NCBI GenBank assembly: GCA_963677785.2
Contig: CAXXDH010000003.1
Coordinates: forward strand, 1,550,001 to 1,614,000
Direction of reading: 5' to 3'
Source of the DNA: G963665495 sp963677785
GTDB lineage: Bacteria; Desulfobacterota; Desulfovibrionia; Desulfovibrionales; Desulfovibrionaceae
DNA: 64,000 nucleotides
Part shown: piece by piece, positions 1-8,851 of the stretch
Layout: each line of letters starts with the position of its first letter
Position numbering within the stretch: the first letter of the stretch is position 1
The notes under the pieces: generated by a model
Databases searched by the model: none
The model's input: the letters and a program-made list of their open reading frames with translations, nothing else
What the model was told of the DNA's origin: nothing
Program-made: the position numbers and the translations under genes

Positions 1-397
1 AGGCTAAACAAGGTGCGTCTCTCCCCGGTTTGCCATGGCGAAGCCTCCCTTATACCTCTTTGCAAGAAATTGATAATTTTTTGCAAGGAGCAAGAGTCTG
101 CTGCGTATTTCTTTATCGCTTGCTGTTGGGGGAACTTTTTTACCGTGCCTGAGGCCTGTAACTGGGGTGCTATTTTCCTTGGCAGGCAGGTTCGACTATT
201 TTTGATCTCCTGCAGCAAGAACAACGGAGTCGTATTGTACATGTATTTTATTGCCTGGACCGGTACCGTCCGTTATAATGATAGGCAAGAGCGAATGCGC
301 TCAAAAAATTGGATTTGATCCATAAGGCATACGGAAGTCAGGAAGCCGTCACAATGATACAGCCTGTTTATTTGTCATTGTACCACTGGGGCAGGGC
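1..397. other. Leader region with no convincing gene
   Basis: Nearly 400 bases before the first clear gene. An open frame at 13-318 has no ribosome binding site, is Cys/Trp-rich and resembles no protein I know, so I do not call it. The stretch probably holds the promoter of the downstream diguanylate cyclase, but I cannot identify a confident -35/-10 pair. Confidence 0.5.
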
Positions 398-409
398 ATG
401 GAGAAGATC

Positions 410-1336
410 ATGGACCAGAATTTTTACAAGGATTTGCTGGATGCTCTTGCTGACGGAGTCTATTTCGTTGACCTGGACCGGAATGTCACATTCTGGAACA
501 AAGCGGCCGAGCGGCTGACTGGATTCCGCGCGCAGGAGGTTGTGGGAAAAAGCTGTGCTGATGAAGTATTGCGCCATGTGGATGCGCACGGGACGCAGTT
601 GTGCTTGAAGGGGTGTCCTTTGGCAAAGACTTTGAGGGACGGAGAAGTTCGTGAAGCGGAAGTCTTTTTGCACCACAAACAGGGACATCGCATTCCCGTA
701 CGCATACGCTCCTCTCCCATGAGGGATGATGATGGTACCATTATCGGCGCTGTGGAAATATTTTCCGATAATACGAAACAGGTCGACGTGCTGAACGAAA
801 TAGAAGCGTTACGAAAGGAAGTGCTGCGGGATGAATTGACAGGGATAGGCAACAGGCGGTTCGCTGAGATGACCTTGCAGCGCTATGACCTGACCCTGAA
901 GGACTGCAATGGTTGTTTTGCTGTCATTTTTGTTGATTTGGATCATTTTAAACAAGTCAACGACTCCTGGGGGCATGAGGCCGGGGATAAGTTGTTGCGT
1001 ATGGTGGCCCGCACCCTGACCAATGGTCTGCGGGCGCTGGATGTGGCCTGTCGTTGGGGCGGCGAGGAATTCGTCATTCTGCTGCCCAACGTTACCAGGC
1101 AAGCCGTTGTCGTTTTAGCCGAGCGCTTGCGGATGCTTATTGAAAACAGCTGGCTGGATTATAAAGGCGAACAGCTGAGGGTTACCGCATCTTTGGGTTG
1201 TGCAGTGGCCAGAGAGGGAGAATCCACTGCTTCGGTTGTGTCCCGGGCCGATCGCCTGATGTATAAAAGCAAAGATGCGGACCGCAACTGCGTACATATG
1301 GATGCAGTGTACTCTGCAGAAGATTTTTTGACTTAA
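410..1336 (+). CDS. PAS-GGDEF diguanylate cyclase
   Basis: A cytoplasmic sensor enzyme that should make cyclic di-GMP from two GTP. An N-terminal PAS domain (about residues 5-125, with a G-x-NR-type N-terminal part and a PAC tail) is followed by a GGDEF domain (about 140-300). The active-site signature reads GGEEF, and RALD five residues before it is an intact RxxD inhibitory site, so product inhibition is expected. I start at 410 because GGAG lies six bases upstream; an in-frame ATG at 398 would add four residues and is equally open. There are no membrane segments. The ligand of the PAS domain cannot be read from sequence. It stands alone, with a 178-base gap before the next gene. Confidence 0.92.
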   Translation: MDQNFYKDLLDALADGVYFVDLDRNVTFWNKAAERLTGFRAQEVVGKSCADEVLRHVDAHGTQLCLKGCPLAKTLRDGEVREAEVFLHHKQGHRIPVRIRSSPMRDDDGTIIGAVEIFSDNTKQVDVLNEIEALRKEVLRDELTGIGNRRFAEMTLQRYDLTLKDCNGCFAVIFVDLDHFKQVNDSWGHEAGDKLLRMVARTLTNGLRALDVACRWGGEEFVILLPNVTRQAVVVLAERLRMLIENSWLDYKGEQLRVTASLGCAVAREGESTASVVSRADRLMYKSKDADRNCVHMDAVYSAEDFLT

Positions 1337-1514
1337 AAGTTGTGTTTTGTCTCGTTTGTTTCTTTTCTTCATTTTACGACTGCCTTTGCTGATAAATTTT
1401 TTTCGCTGAAAAAGAGAACTCTTGAAAAAAGGATGCCTGCTTGATGTAGAGAAGTGAGACACGGAATTATATTAATTGGCCGTGTGTTTTATCTTTTTTG
1501 CAATGGAGATTCAT

Positions 1515-2297
1515 ATGCGTGCGAACATGCAGTTATTTTTAGGAGTCGTACTGGCGGGTTGTGTGGCGGTGTTCGGTTTTCCGCGTACTGCGGCTGCTGC
1601 CGCCCCCGGAGTATGCAAACAGGCTGCGGAACAGCTGGAGCAACGTTCGTCCGGTATGCATCCGTTGCCGGAAAAGTCTTTGGCCGTGCGTATGCCCAAC
1701 TTTGGAGACGTCTGTGTATTGGTGACGCAAGTGGGACGGAACAAAGGCGAAATGCTTTACCTGGTTCGGGAGAAGGGTGATTTTCTGGAAAATCTGCCCC
1801 TGTCGCCCCGTTGCCGGGCTCGTATCAAAGGCCTGAAAGCTGTTGACCTGAATCAGGACGGTTTTCCCGAGTTTCTGGCCCTGGCCGAATGTACGGCCAA
1901 AGGAAGTCGATCGGGCAATCGTGTCTTCTGGAGCCGTTCCAATGCCATTGGCGTGGAATGGTTTGTGGATGCGGAGATGTGTGAGGCGGTCAGGGATGCC
2001 GAAAGTACGGATGCCATGTTGTCTTCTCTGCGCGACCATCTAAGCGCATTGAACAAGGACGCGGGGAGCGTTATTCAGCTCGAAGGGCGATTCACCAGAC
2101 AGGACGAACAGCTGCTTTTTAAAAAGCAGGGACAGGCGCCGGACGTGCTGTACGAAATCGTGTCCGTTCCCAAGGCCTTTGCCGTGCAATGCCGCGGACA
2201 TTATGACCATTCCGGCGAGATCGTTGCCAAAGTACGGCGCGTCGAGAGATTGCATGGAGTAAGCCACGTGCAGCTCGAACTGCAGGAATGCTTGTAG
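1515..2297 (+). CDS. Exported protein of unknown function
   Basis: About 260 residues, starting at ATG 1515 with GGAG seven bases upstream (in-frame ATGs at 1476 and 1504 lie before it). The N-terminus is a signal peptide; it contains LAGC, which could be a lipobox, but the hydrophobic stretch continues to an alanine-rich cleavage region (TAAAAA), so a soluble periplasmic protein is also possible. Around the middle, LKAVDLNQDGFPEF looks like a single FG-GAP/VCBS-type calcium-binding turn (DLNQDG). The mature part has several Cys that could form disulfides. I recognise no family beyond this. It lies between the cyclase and a tiny FlgM-like gene and is probably monocistronic. Confidence 0.75.
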   Translation: MRANMQLFLGVVLAGCVAVFGFPRTAAAAAPGVCKQAAEQLEQRSSGMHPLPEKSLAVRMPNFGDVCVLVTQVGRNKGEMLYLVREKGDFLENLPLSPRCRARIKGLKAVDLNQDGFPEFLALAECTAKGSRSGNRVFWSRSNAIGVEWFVDAEMCEAVRDAESTDAMLSSLRDHLSALNKDAGSVIQLEGRFTRQDEQLLFKKQGQAPDVLYEIVSVPKAFAVQCRGHYDHSGEIVAKVRRVERLHGVSHVQLELQECL

Positions 2298-2438
2298 GGC
2301 AAGGGCGACAGGTATTTCTGATGCGGCCTACGACGAAACTCGCTCCATAATCTAAAGAGCTGCGTTCCCCAGGCCGATAGAGTAAGTAACTGCGCTGGAA
2401 AGATCTCCGGCGCAGAGAAACAAAATGGATGTACGGCC

Positions 2439-2615
2439 ATGAGCAGCTACCCGAAATATACGAATTACAGAACCGGACCCAATCCGGAAACGCCCAAGGA
2501 GCGTGCTGCAAAGATAGCTGCCCTGAAATCCGCCATTCAGAACGGTACGTACGAAATTCAGACAGACGACATCATTCTCAACGTCCTTAAAGAGTTCATA
2601 GCTCCAGCATCATAG
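2439..2615 (+). CDS. 58-residue FlgM-like protein (possible anti-sigma-28 remnant)
   Basis: A short frame, ATG 2439 to TAG 2613-2615. The central part (KERAAKIAALKSAIQNGTYE, then IQTDDIILNVLKEF) follows the pattern of the C-terminal half of FlgM anti-sigma factors: a K-xxx-LK-xx-I-x-G-x-Y stretch followed by an amphipathic helix. FlgM proteins are usually 90-100 residues, so this would be a short or N-truncated version. No flagellar gene is visible nearby. The ribosome binding site is weak (no GGAG in the 15 bases upstream). The alternative is a small unrelated helical protein. The similarity was judged by eye only. Confidence 0.5.
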   Translation: MSSYPKYTNYRTGPNPETPKERAAKIAALKSAIQNGTYEIQTDDIILNVLKEFIAPAS

Positions 2616-2637
2616 CCAGGCAGGCGCGTCCTGCATG

Positions 2638-2669
2638 AAAAAAGCCGCCCCTGCTGTCGCAGGAGCGGC
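2638..2669 (-). terminator. Rho-independent terminator of the proVWX operon
   Basis: The stem GCCGC-C-CCTGC (2644-2654) pairs with GCAGG-A-GCGGC (2659-2669) around a TGTC loop with one mismatch. On the minus strand it is followed by a run of six T (A 2638-2643 on the plus strand). It lies 25 bases past the proX stop. Confidence 0.85.
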
Positions 2670-2693
2670 TTATGGCATTATATACGCCAGGTA

Positions 2694-3554
2694 CTATTTG
2701 ACAAGCCAGCCTTTGACCTGTTCGGGATTTTCCTTGATGAAACGTTGGGCGCTTTGTTCCGGGCTTGTGTCAGGGTCCTGGTTCCAGGCCATGACCATCT
2801 GCAGCTGGTTGGCATCCTTCCAGCCGAATTTATCCATGATGGAGTAGAGGACGGGATCGTCCTTTTTCAGGTCTTTACGAACGATGGTGTTGATGGTTTC
2901 TTCGTTGCCTAGGACCTTTTTGGGATCCTTGAGGTACTTGAGATCCCATTTGCCGAACATCCAATGGGGAGACCAGGCTGTGACAACGATGGGCTCCTTG
3001 TTTTTGATGGCGTTGGCCAGGGCCGCGGTCATGGTGGCGCCGCTGCCTTCAATCAGCTCGAATTTGTCCAGACCATAATCTTTGAGGGCTTTTTCCGAGA
3101 GCCTCATGAGACCCGCTCCGGGATCGATGCCAATGATTTTGCCGTCGAACATGTCGGCCTTGTCTTTGAGATCCGCAATGGAATCCACTTCTACATAGGA
3201 AGGTACGGCCCAGCCCAAGCGTGCGCCGCCGGTAATGGGGCCGAGATCTTCGACCTTGCCTTTGACTTTTTTGAGGTAGGACGCGTGCGTCACGGGCAGC
3301 CAGGCGGTCACCATGCCGTCAACGTCGCCCGTACCCACTGCGGCCCACATGGCCGCTGCGGCAACGGGGAGGATTTCAACTTCGTATCCGGCTTTTTCCA
3401 GCACGGCTTTGAGTACGTTGGTGCTGGCAGTGGCGCAATCCCACTCCACGTAGGCCAGTTTCACCTTTTTTTTGTCCGCGGCGAATCCGGGAACAGCGGC
3501 AACTGCCAGGAAGGCCAGTGCGAACAAGACGGTAAGTATCCGTGAAATTCTCAT
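2694..3554 (-). CDS. proX: Glycine betaine/proline-binding periplasmic protein ProX-type
   Basis: Substrate-binding protein of an osmoprotectant ABC importer. It has 286 residues when started at 3554, where AAGGAGGA lies just upstream; the signal peptide ends at GFAA before the mature KKKVKLAYVEW. The OpuAC fold is supported by the scattered Trp/Tyr residues expected for an aromatic quaternary-amine cage (YVEWDC, TAWLPVTH, LGWAVPS, WSPHWMF). It is the last gene of proV-proW-proX, 59 bases after proW, and is followed by a clear terminator. The substrate is most likely glycine betaine, with proline betaine or choline possible. Confidence 0.9.
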   Translation of the reverse strand: MRISRILTVLFALAFLAVAAVPGFAADKKKVKLAYVEWDCATASTNVLKAVLEKAGYEVEILPVAAAAMWAAVGTGDVDGMVTAWLPVTHASYLKKVKGKVEDLGPITGGARLGWAVPSYVEVDSIADLKDKADMFDGKIIGIDPGAGLMRLSEKALKDYGLDKFELIEGSGATMTAALANAIKNKEPIVVTAWSPHWMFGKWDLKYLKDPKKVLGNEETINTIVRKDLKKDDPVLYSIMDKFGWKDANQLQMVMAWNQDPDTSPEQSAQRFIKENPEQVKGWLVK

Positions 3555-3613
3555 CTTATCCTCCTTAACAATGTTTTTAGGGTGGGGGGTATTTTCCCCA
3601 GTTTGCCAGAAGA

Positions 3614-4444
3614 TTATTTTCGTTGTCCAACTTTTTGCAACACTCTGTCCAGAGCAATGGCCACGATGACGATGCCGATGCCGGCCTCGAAGCCCGCACC
3701 CATTTCCAGGCGCTGAATAGCCTTCCAGACTTCGCCGCCCAGGCCTTTGGCGCCGATCATGGCGGCAATGACTACCATGGACAGGGCGAGCATGACAGTC
3801 TGGTTGATGCCTGCCATGATGGTGGGCGTGGCCAGGGGCAGCTCCAGTTTGACCAGTTTTTGCCAGCGGTTGGAGCCAAAGGCGTCTGCGCATTCGACCA
3901 GTTCGCGCGGCACTTGTTTGATGCCCAGGCAGGTCAGGCGGATAGCCGGGGGCATGGCGAAAACTACCGTGGAAAAGATGGCGGCCACTTTGCCCAGGCC
4001 GAAAAAGGGAATGGCCGGGATCAGATAGACGAATGCGGGCATGGTCTGCATCACGTCCAGAATAGGCATGACAATACGGTAGATCACGGTGCTCATGGCC
4101 GAAAGAATGCCCAGGGGCACGCCGATGAGGATGGCGATGAGCGTGGCGATGAACACCAGGGCGATGGTGCTGACAGTGGCGGGCCAGAGACCGAGGTTCC
4201 AGATCAGAGCCAGACCGAGCAGACAGAAAATGGTAATGCCTTTGGAACGGGAAAAATACCAGGCTACGCCGGCGAAAAGAATGATGAACAGCCAGGGCGG
4301 CAGCCAGAGCATGCCGTGTTCCAGGAATTCCAGACCATGGTCCGTGATTTTTGAAAACGCTCTTGTCAGAAAAGACAGATGGTCAACCAGAAAATTGATG
4401 GTCGCTTCAATGGATTCGCCTAAGGGAATGCGCGGTATATCCAT
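3614..4444 (-). CDS. proW: Glycine betaine/proline ABC transporter permease ProW-type
   Basis: 276-residue inner membrane permease with about six to seven hydrophobic segments. The cytoplasmic coupling loop with the EAA-like pattern (ADAFGSNRWQKLVKLELP then LATPTIMAG) identifies the BPD transport family, and GVPLGI and MPAFVYLIPAI are typical of ProW/OpuAB. Its ATG directly abuts the proV stop (4445), so translation is likely coupled. The N-terminal extension of about 45 residues before the first membrane segment is shorter than in E. coli ProW. Confidence 0.92.
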   Translation of the reverse strand: MDIPRIPLGESIEATINFLVDHLSFLTRAFSKITDHGLEFLEHGMLWLPPWLFIILFAGVAWYFSRSKGITIFCLLGLALIWNLGLWPATVSTIALVFIATLIAILIGVPLGILSAMSTVIYRIVMPILDVMQTMPAFVYLIPAIPFFGLGKVAAIFSTVVFAMPPAIRLTCLGIKQVPRELVECADAFGSNRWQKLVKLELPLATPTIMAGINQTVMLALSMVVIAAMIGAKGLGGEVWKAIQRLEMGAGFEAGIGIVIVAIALDRVLQKVGQRK

Positions 4445-5638
4445 TTAGTTCCTCCCTCGTTCCGCAATGGCTCCCAGCAACGAACCGCGGACGATGACGC
4501 CCAGCAGGCGCTGGGTTTCGTCTACGACGGCCAGGGGATACGGCAGGTCATAGATCATTTGAATGAGCTCAGTGGCGGGCGTATCCGTAGTGGTGGTGAT
4601 GATATCCGTATTGACGATACCGGAGAGGTCCTTTTCGCCCCTTTCCGCAGCCTGGACCGCATCTTCGGCGGTGATGATGCCTTTGAGCTTGTGTTCCTTG
4701 TTGATGACGAACAGCGTAGAAATGCCCACATTGCGCATCTTGCGCAGAGACGCCCTGGGACCGTCCGTCCGTTCGAAGGCCACGGCTTCCACACGTTTCA
4801 TGACGGAGTCGGCTGTGAGCACCTTGGTAATGTCGACGTTTTCCACAAAACGAGAAACGTATTCCGTGGCCGGCTCCGTGAGAATCTGTTCGGGCGTGCC
4901 TATCTGCACGATGGTGCCGTCCTTCATGAGCACGATGCGGTCGCCGAGTTTCAGCGCTTCGTCCAGGTCGTGGCTGATGAACAAAATGGTTTTTTGCATG
5001 CGCTCCTGCAACAGAATGAGCTCGTCCTGCATATCGCAGCGGATCAAGGGGTCCAGAGCGCTGAATGCCTCGTCCATCAGCAGGATGTCCGGGTCGAGAG
5101 CCAGAGCCCTGGCCAGGCCGACGCGTTGCTGCATACCGCCGGAGAGCTGGCGCGGGTAGGATTCCTCCCAGCCCTTGAGTCCGACCTGTTCCAGTGCCTG
5201 ATAAGCGCGGTCCTTGCGGGTACTTTTGTCCACTCCCTGAATTTCCAGACCGTACTCAGTGTTCTGGCAAACAGTCCGGTGGGGGAAAAGAGCGAAATTT
5301 TGAAATACCATGCCGAATTTTTTCAAGCGCAAAGCCCGCAGTTCCTCGCGGCTCAGACTGGTGACTTCCTGGTCATCGACATAAATTTTGCCGGCAGTGG
5401 GTTCGATCAAGCGGTTGATACAGCGAACTAGCGTGGACTTGCCCGAACCGGAAAGTCCCATGACAACGACTATCTCGCCCTGTTCCACCTCAAAGCTGAC
5501 GTCGGCGACGCCGACGCCGCAGCCGGTTTTTTTCAGGATGTCCGCTTTTGTCGCACCCTCTTGCAACAGGCGCAGGGCATCGTCGGTGTGCTGCCCGAAA
5601 ATTTTGCTGACGTTACTGATCCTGATTTTGGGGGTCAT
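4445..5638 (-). CDS. proV: Glycine betaine/proline ABC transporter ATPase ProV-type
   Basis: 397-residue ATPase that powers ProW. Walker A is GLSGSGKST, the signature is LSGGMQQRV and Walker B is ILLMDEAFSALDP; two C-terminal CBS domains (about 280-395) match the ionic-strength sensors of OpuA/ProV proteins. The N-terminal extension before the ABC core (KIFGQHTDDALRLL) is also typical. I choose ATG 5638 because AAGGA lies six bases upstream; the in-frame ATG at 5659 has no ribosome binding site. It is the first gene of the operon, with a sigma70-like promoter just upstream. Confidence 0.93.
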   Translation of the reverse strand: MTPKIRISNVSKIFGQHTDDALRLLQEGATKADILKKTGCGVGVADVSFEVEQGEIVVVMGLSGSGKSTLVRCINRLIEPTAGKIYVDDQEVTSLSREELRALRLKKFGMVFQNFALFPHRTVCQNTEYGLEIQGVDKSTRKDRAYQALEQVGLKGWEESYPRQLSGGMQQRVGLARALALDPDILLMDEAFSALDPLIRCDMQDELILLQERMQKTILFISHDLDEALKLGDRIVLMKDGTIVQIGTPEQILTEPATEYVSRFVENVDITKVLTADSVMKRVEAVAFERTDGPRASLRKMRNVGISTLFVINKEHKLKGIITAEDAVQAAERGEKDLSGIVNTDIITTTTDTPATELIQMIYDLPYPLAVVDETQRLLGVIVRGSLLGAIAERGRN

Positions 5639-5672
5639 TTTAGATCCTTGTGTCTTCATGTGAATTTTTTTT

Positions 5673-5700
5673 CTTATATAATAAAAATGTCCAAAGTCAA
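5673..5700 (-). promoter_or_regulatory. Sigma70-type promoter of proVWX
   Basis: On the minus strand TTGACT (5695-5700) and TATAAG (5673-5678) are separated by 16 bases, placing the transcription start about 25-30 bases before the proV ATG. The leader is short and A/T-rich, as seen for osmotically induced promoters, but no regulator site can be named. Confidence 0.6.
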
Positions 5701-6461
5701 GGAAGCGCTCTTGTTTAAAAAAAACATCACTATTTTTTTTGGAAAAAGGTTGTTTATAGTATTAAACTTTATAAAATTATTTTTTGCATAAAATATTTTA
5801 AAGTATTTTTTTTATTGTTTCAGTAGTTTTATAGTGCAACATGAAATATATTTCTAAGTAATCTTGTTTCATATGATACTTACATTATTAATGTACTATT
5901 TGTAAGTTCATAGACATTGTTACGTGATGTATTGTGAAAAGTTTTGTATGATAGTATACTTATCTTCATTTTAATTTGATTGTAAGAATCAAAAGTACAT
6001 TTATAATTTTTAAAATATAATTATAGTAAGATTAAAATAGTAGTAAAAAATAATTTGTAAAATAAAAGTGATGCTTTAGATGCTTAAAGAATGGAAGTTG
6101 TAGGTGCTGCAAGAGATAATAGTAAGATGTCATAATATTTTACTAGTGATAATTTGAATTTGGAAATTTTGAAAGTCAAATAAAAAATGAATAAAAAAAC
6201 CTGGAAGAAATGAAACTTTTGACTGTGCGTTTGTTATGCCCCTGAACTGAGCCTCAACGCTATGAATCCTATTATAAATTATACTGCACAATTTTTGATA
6301 TGCTCTTTTCCTGTAAAAAGCTTGTTGAGGCATTTGTGCCAAGAGGCAACAGCATGGATTCAAAAGGGAAATTCCAATTGAAAAAAAGTTTTTTCAGGCA
6401 GGGCGCTGCCGCCGTAGGCATTCCTCCGTGTGATGGCATTGTGCTGTAAAAGGAGGTAGAA
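5701..6461. other. AT-rich intergenic region, no firm gene
   Basis: About 760 bases, very AT-rich from 5700 to 6200, against GC-rich flanks. A minus-strand open frame at 6130-6363 (77 codons) has no ribosome binding site and an odd composition, so I do not call it. At 6379-6398 lies TGAAAAAAAGTTTTTTCAGG, an inverted repeat that recurs almost identically at 54433. The base composition is compatible with an old insertion or a long regulatory region, but there are no terminal repeats or transposase traces I can defend. Confidence 0.5.
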
Positions 6462-6788
6462 GTGACAGGGCCAGAATCATTGCCGCGGTTGCGAATTCTC
6501 TGTCTCTCGGATCAGAATGCGGATGCCGCCAGGAGCCTTGCAGGAGTCTTCAGCCTCCAGGTTGTTGAGGAAAGCTTGTCTGACGCGGGCCACTTTGGTA
6601 CGACTCTGTCTTTACGTGAATCCGCATTGGGCAGCAGGTGCATTATGTGTTTTTGCAGGGTGCTGTGGCGTTCTGCAGGACGCGCGCAGGCGGCGCCGGG
6701 CTCCTGGCCGGGCGGACTAGAACTCTGGGAGGGGGCAGCATGGATGGAAAGCTCGTCAAAATTTTTGGGCCTGAAGAAATCGCTCTGA
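6462..6788 (+). CDS. Possible small GTG-started ORF before hpt (doubtful)
   Basis: A 108-codon frame starting with GTG 6462, preceded by a perfect AGGAGG five bases upstream (6451-6456). It overlaps the start of hpt in another frame. The predicted protein is rich in Ser, Arg, Leu and Cys and I recognise no family. The strong ribosome binding site is the only argument for it; a translated leader affecting hpt, or the 5' part of a decayed gene, are both possible. Confidence 0.25.
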   Translation: MTGPESLPRLRILCLSDQNADAARSLAGVFSLQVVEESLSDAGHFGTTLSLRESALGSRCIMCFCRVLWRSAGRAQAAPGSWPGGLELWEGAAWMESSSKFLGLKKSL

Positions 6789-7264
6789 AAGTGACCGAAC
6801 TCGGCCACGCGATCAATAAGCAGTACGCGGGGTCGGAGTATCTTGCGGTCTGCGTGTTGAAAGGGGCGTTTTTGTTTTTTGCGGACCTTGTGCGGGAACT
6901 GGATCCCGAACCGGTTGTGGATTTCATTCGTATATCCAGTTACGGCAATGCCACGGAAAGTTCCGGGCAAGTCAGGCTGTCAAAGGATCTGGAGTGTGAT
7001 ATCAAGGGCAGGCACGTTCTGCTGGTCGAGGATATCGTGGACACCGGTCTTTCCCTTGAGTTTTTGTACCGCGAACTGGAATCGCGCCGGCCTGCAAGTT
7101 TGCGGGTCTGTTCGTTGCTGGAAAAGACTTTTCGCAGAGAAACGGACGTCAAAGTGGATTTCTCGGGATTTGTCATCAAGGACGGGTACGCCGTGGGCTA
7201 CGGCATGGATTGTGCCGAGCATTTGCGCGGATTGCGCGGCATCTACGATCTGCGCGACAAGTAA
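6740..7264 (+). CDS. hpt: Hypoxanthine (guanine) phosphoribosyltransferase
   Basis: Purine salvage enzyme converting hypoxanthine/guanine and PRPP to IMP/GMP. It has 174 residues, the usual size for Hpt. The PRPP-binding loop is VLLVEDIVDTGLSL (about 91-104); the flexible-loop region (RISSYGNATESSGQV) and the base-binding stretch VDFSGFVIKDGYAVGYGMDC are also typical. ATG 6740 is preceded by GGAGGGGG four bases away; the frame is open further upstream, but that part is not homologous. It is followed 150 bases later by serB, possibly co-transcribed. Confidence 0.93.
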   Translation: MDGKLVKIFGPEEIALKVTELGHAINKQYAGSEYLAVCVLKGAFLFFADLVRELDPEPVVDFIRISSYGNATESSGQVRLSKDLECDIKGRHVLLVEDIVDTGLSLEFLYRELESRRPASLRVCSLLEKTFRRETDVKVDFSGFVIKDGYAVGYGMDCAEHLRGLRGIYDLRDK

Positions 7265-7416
7265 CGGGGGCAGAGGGAAACGTCTCTCTGGCGCCTTCCT
7301 CCCGTAATGACATCGTATCCCGTACCTGAAAGAAATACCCTCATTATGTCAGTTGCGCCGGGGCGGGGAGTAGGCTATCACGCTTGCCGAATACGGCGTC
7401 GACAAAGGGAGAAGCT

Positions 7417-8667
7417 ATGCGGGAAATTATTTTCATACGTATCACCGGGCAGGACAAACCCGGCGTTACAGCCAACCTGTGTAACGTTTTGGCGGAACAC
7501 CAGGTGGACATCCTGGATATCGGCCAGGCCGTCACCCACGACACATTGATTCTGGGCATTCTTATCAGTATTCCGCCCACGGAAAAAAGCGCGCCCATCA
7601 TCAAGGAAGTTCTTTTCGCCGCCCATGAAATGAACGTGGACGTCACGTTTCAGCCCGTTTCCCGCGAAAGCTACACCCAGTGGGTGGAATCCCAGGGCAA
7701 ACAACGGCATATCGTCACCTTGCTCAGCCGCAACATCAATGCCCAGCAAATGGCCCGTGTCACGGAAATCATCGCCAGGCACGGCTTGAATATTGATGTC
7801 ATGACCAGGCTTTCCGGACGCCGCCCTCTGGAAGATTTCGACGCGGTCGAGGAAGCCCCGGACGTGTCCCAGAGTGCGCCCCTGCGCGCGGCATGCGTGG
7901 AATTCTCCGTACGCGGTACGCCCGAGGATCAGAGCAAGCTGCGGGCCGAGTTTCTGGAAGTGTCCAGCCAGATGGACGTGGACATCGCTTTTCAGGAAGA
8001 CAATGCGTTCCGGCGCAACCGGCGTCTGGTGGCCTTTGACATGGATTCGACCCTGGTCAAGCTGGAGGGCATAGACGAGCTGGCCGCTCTGGCGGGAAAA
8101 GGCAAGGAAGTCAGCGAGATCACCTTGTCAGCCATGCGCGGGGAGATCGATTTTCGCGAAAGTCTGACCCGGCGCCTCAAGTTGTGTCGCGGCGTCAAAG
8201 AGTCCGAGCTCAGAGACATTGCCCAGCGTATTCCCCTGACAGACGGCGCGGATCGTTTGATCTTCAACCTCAAACGACTGGGCTACAAAATCGCCATCAT
8301 TTCCGGCGGGTTCACCTATTTCGGCAAATTCCTGCAGGAGCGCTTCGGTTTCGACTATCTGTGCGCCAATGAACTGGAAATCACTGAAGGGGTGGTCACC
8401 GGCAATCTCGTCGGGGACATTGTGGACGGTCCGGGCAAAGCCAATTTCCTGAGAAAGATTGCGGAAAAGGAAAACATCAGCCTGCAGCAGGTCATTGCCG
8501 TGGGCGACGGCGCCAATGATTTGCCCATGCTGAACATCGCCGGCCTGGGAATCGCCTTCCGGGCCAAACCCGTGGTCCGTTCCGGCGCCGGACAAGCTAT
8601 TTCCACCTTCGGACTGGACAGCATTCTGTATCTGCTCGGCGTACCGGATAGAGACACCATAATCTAG
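7417..8667 (+). CDS. serB: Phosphoserine phosphatase SerB with N-terminal ACT domains
   Basis: Last step of serine synthesis, O-phosphoserine to serine. 416 residues: two ACT-like segments at the N-terminus (starting REIIFIRITGQDKPGV, about 1-180), then a HAD phosphatase. The nucleophile motif is FDMDSTLV (about 207-213), motif II is in IAIISGGFTYF and motif III/IV is GDGANDLPML. This long, ACT-fused form is known from actinobacteria and deltaproteobacteria; the ACT part may sense serine. The start at 7417 is supported by GGGAG five bases upstream and by the ACT domain beginning immediately. Confidence 0.94.
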   Translation: MREIIFIRITGQDKPGVTANLCNVLAEHQVDILDIGQAVTHDTLILGILISIPPTEKSAPIIKEVLFAAHEMNVDVTFQPVSRESYTQWVESQGKQRHIVTLLSRNINAQQMARVTEIIARHGLNIDVMTRLSGRRPLEDFDAVEEAPDVSQSAPLRAACVEFSVRGTPEDQSKLRAEFLEVSSQMDVDIAFQEDNAFRRNRRLVAFDMDSTLVKLEGIDELAALAGKGKEVSEITLSAMRGEIDFRESLTRRLKLCRGVKESELRDIAQRIPLTDGADRLIFNLKRLGYKIAIISGGFTYFGKFLQERFGFDYLCANELEITEGVVTGNLVGDIVDGPGKANFLRKIAEKENISLQQVIAVGDGANDLPMLNIAGLGIAFRAKPVVRSGAGQAISTFGLDSILYLLGVPDRDTII

Positions 8668-8808
8668 CCCTCCACTTTTCCTGCCAAAAGACAACAGCAA
8701 GTCCACTGCGTGCTGCAGTACGCATTTCATCAGATCCGGATTCCCTTTTCAGGAACCGGCGTAGTATAAACCTTCAGATGACAGCTGATTATTCCCGGAA
8801 GAAAGAGA

Positions 8809-8837
8809 GGAGCCCTATTGAAAAGCAATAGAGCTCC
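8809..8837 (-). terminator. Terminator after the first mop gene
   Basis: GGAGC-C-CTATTG (8809-8820) pairs with CAATAG-A-GCTCC (8826-8837) around AAAAG. On the minus strand it follows the mop stop by 15 bases and leads into a pyrimidine-rich tail (CTCTCTTTCTTC). It may also serve the plus-strand serB transcript. Confidence 0.7.
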
Positions 8838-8851
8838 TTCGCAGGGGAGTG

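Noticed and set aside
13..318. Open frame of 101 codons at the window start
   Set aside because: No ribosome binding site, Cys/Trp-rich composition and no recognisable domain.
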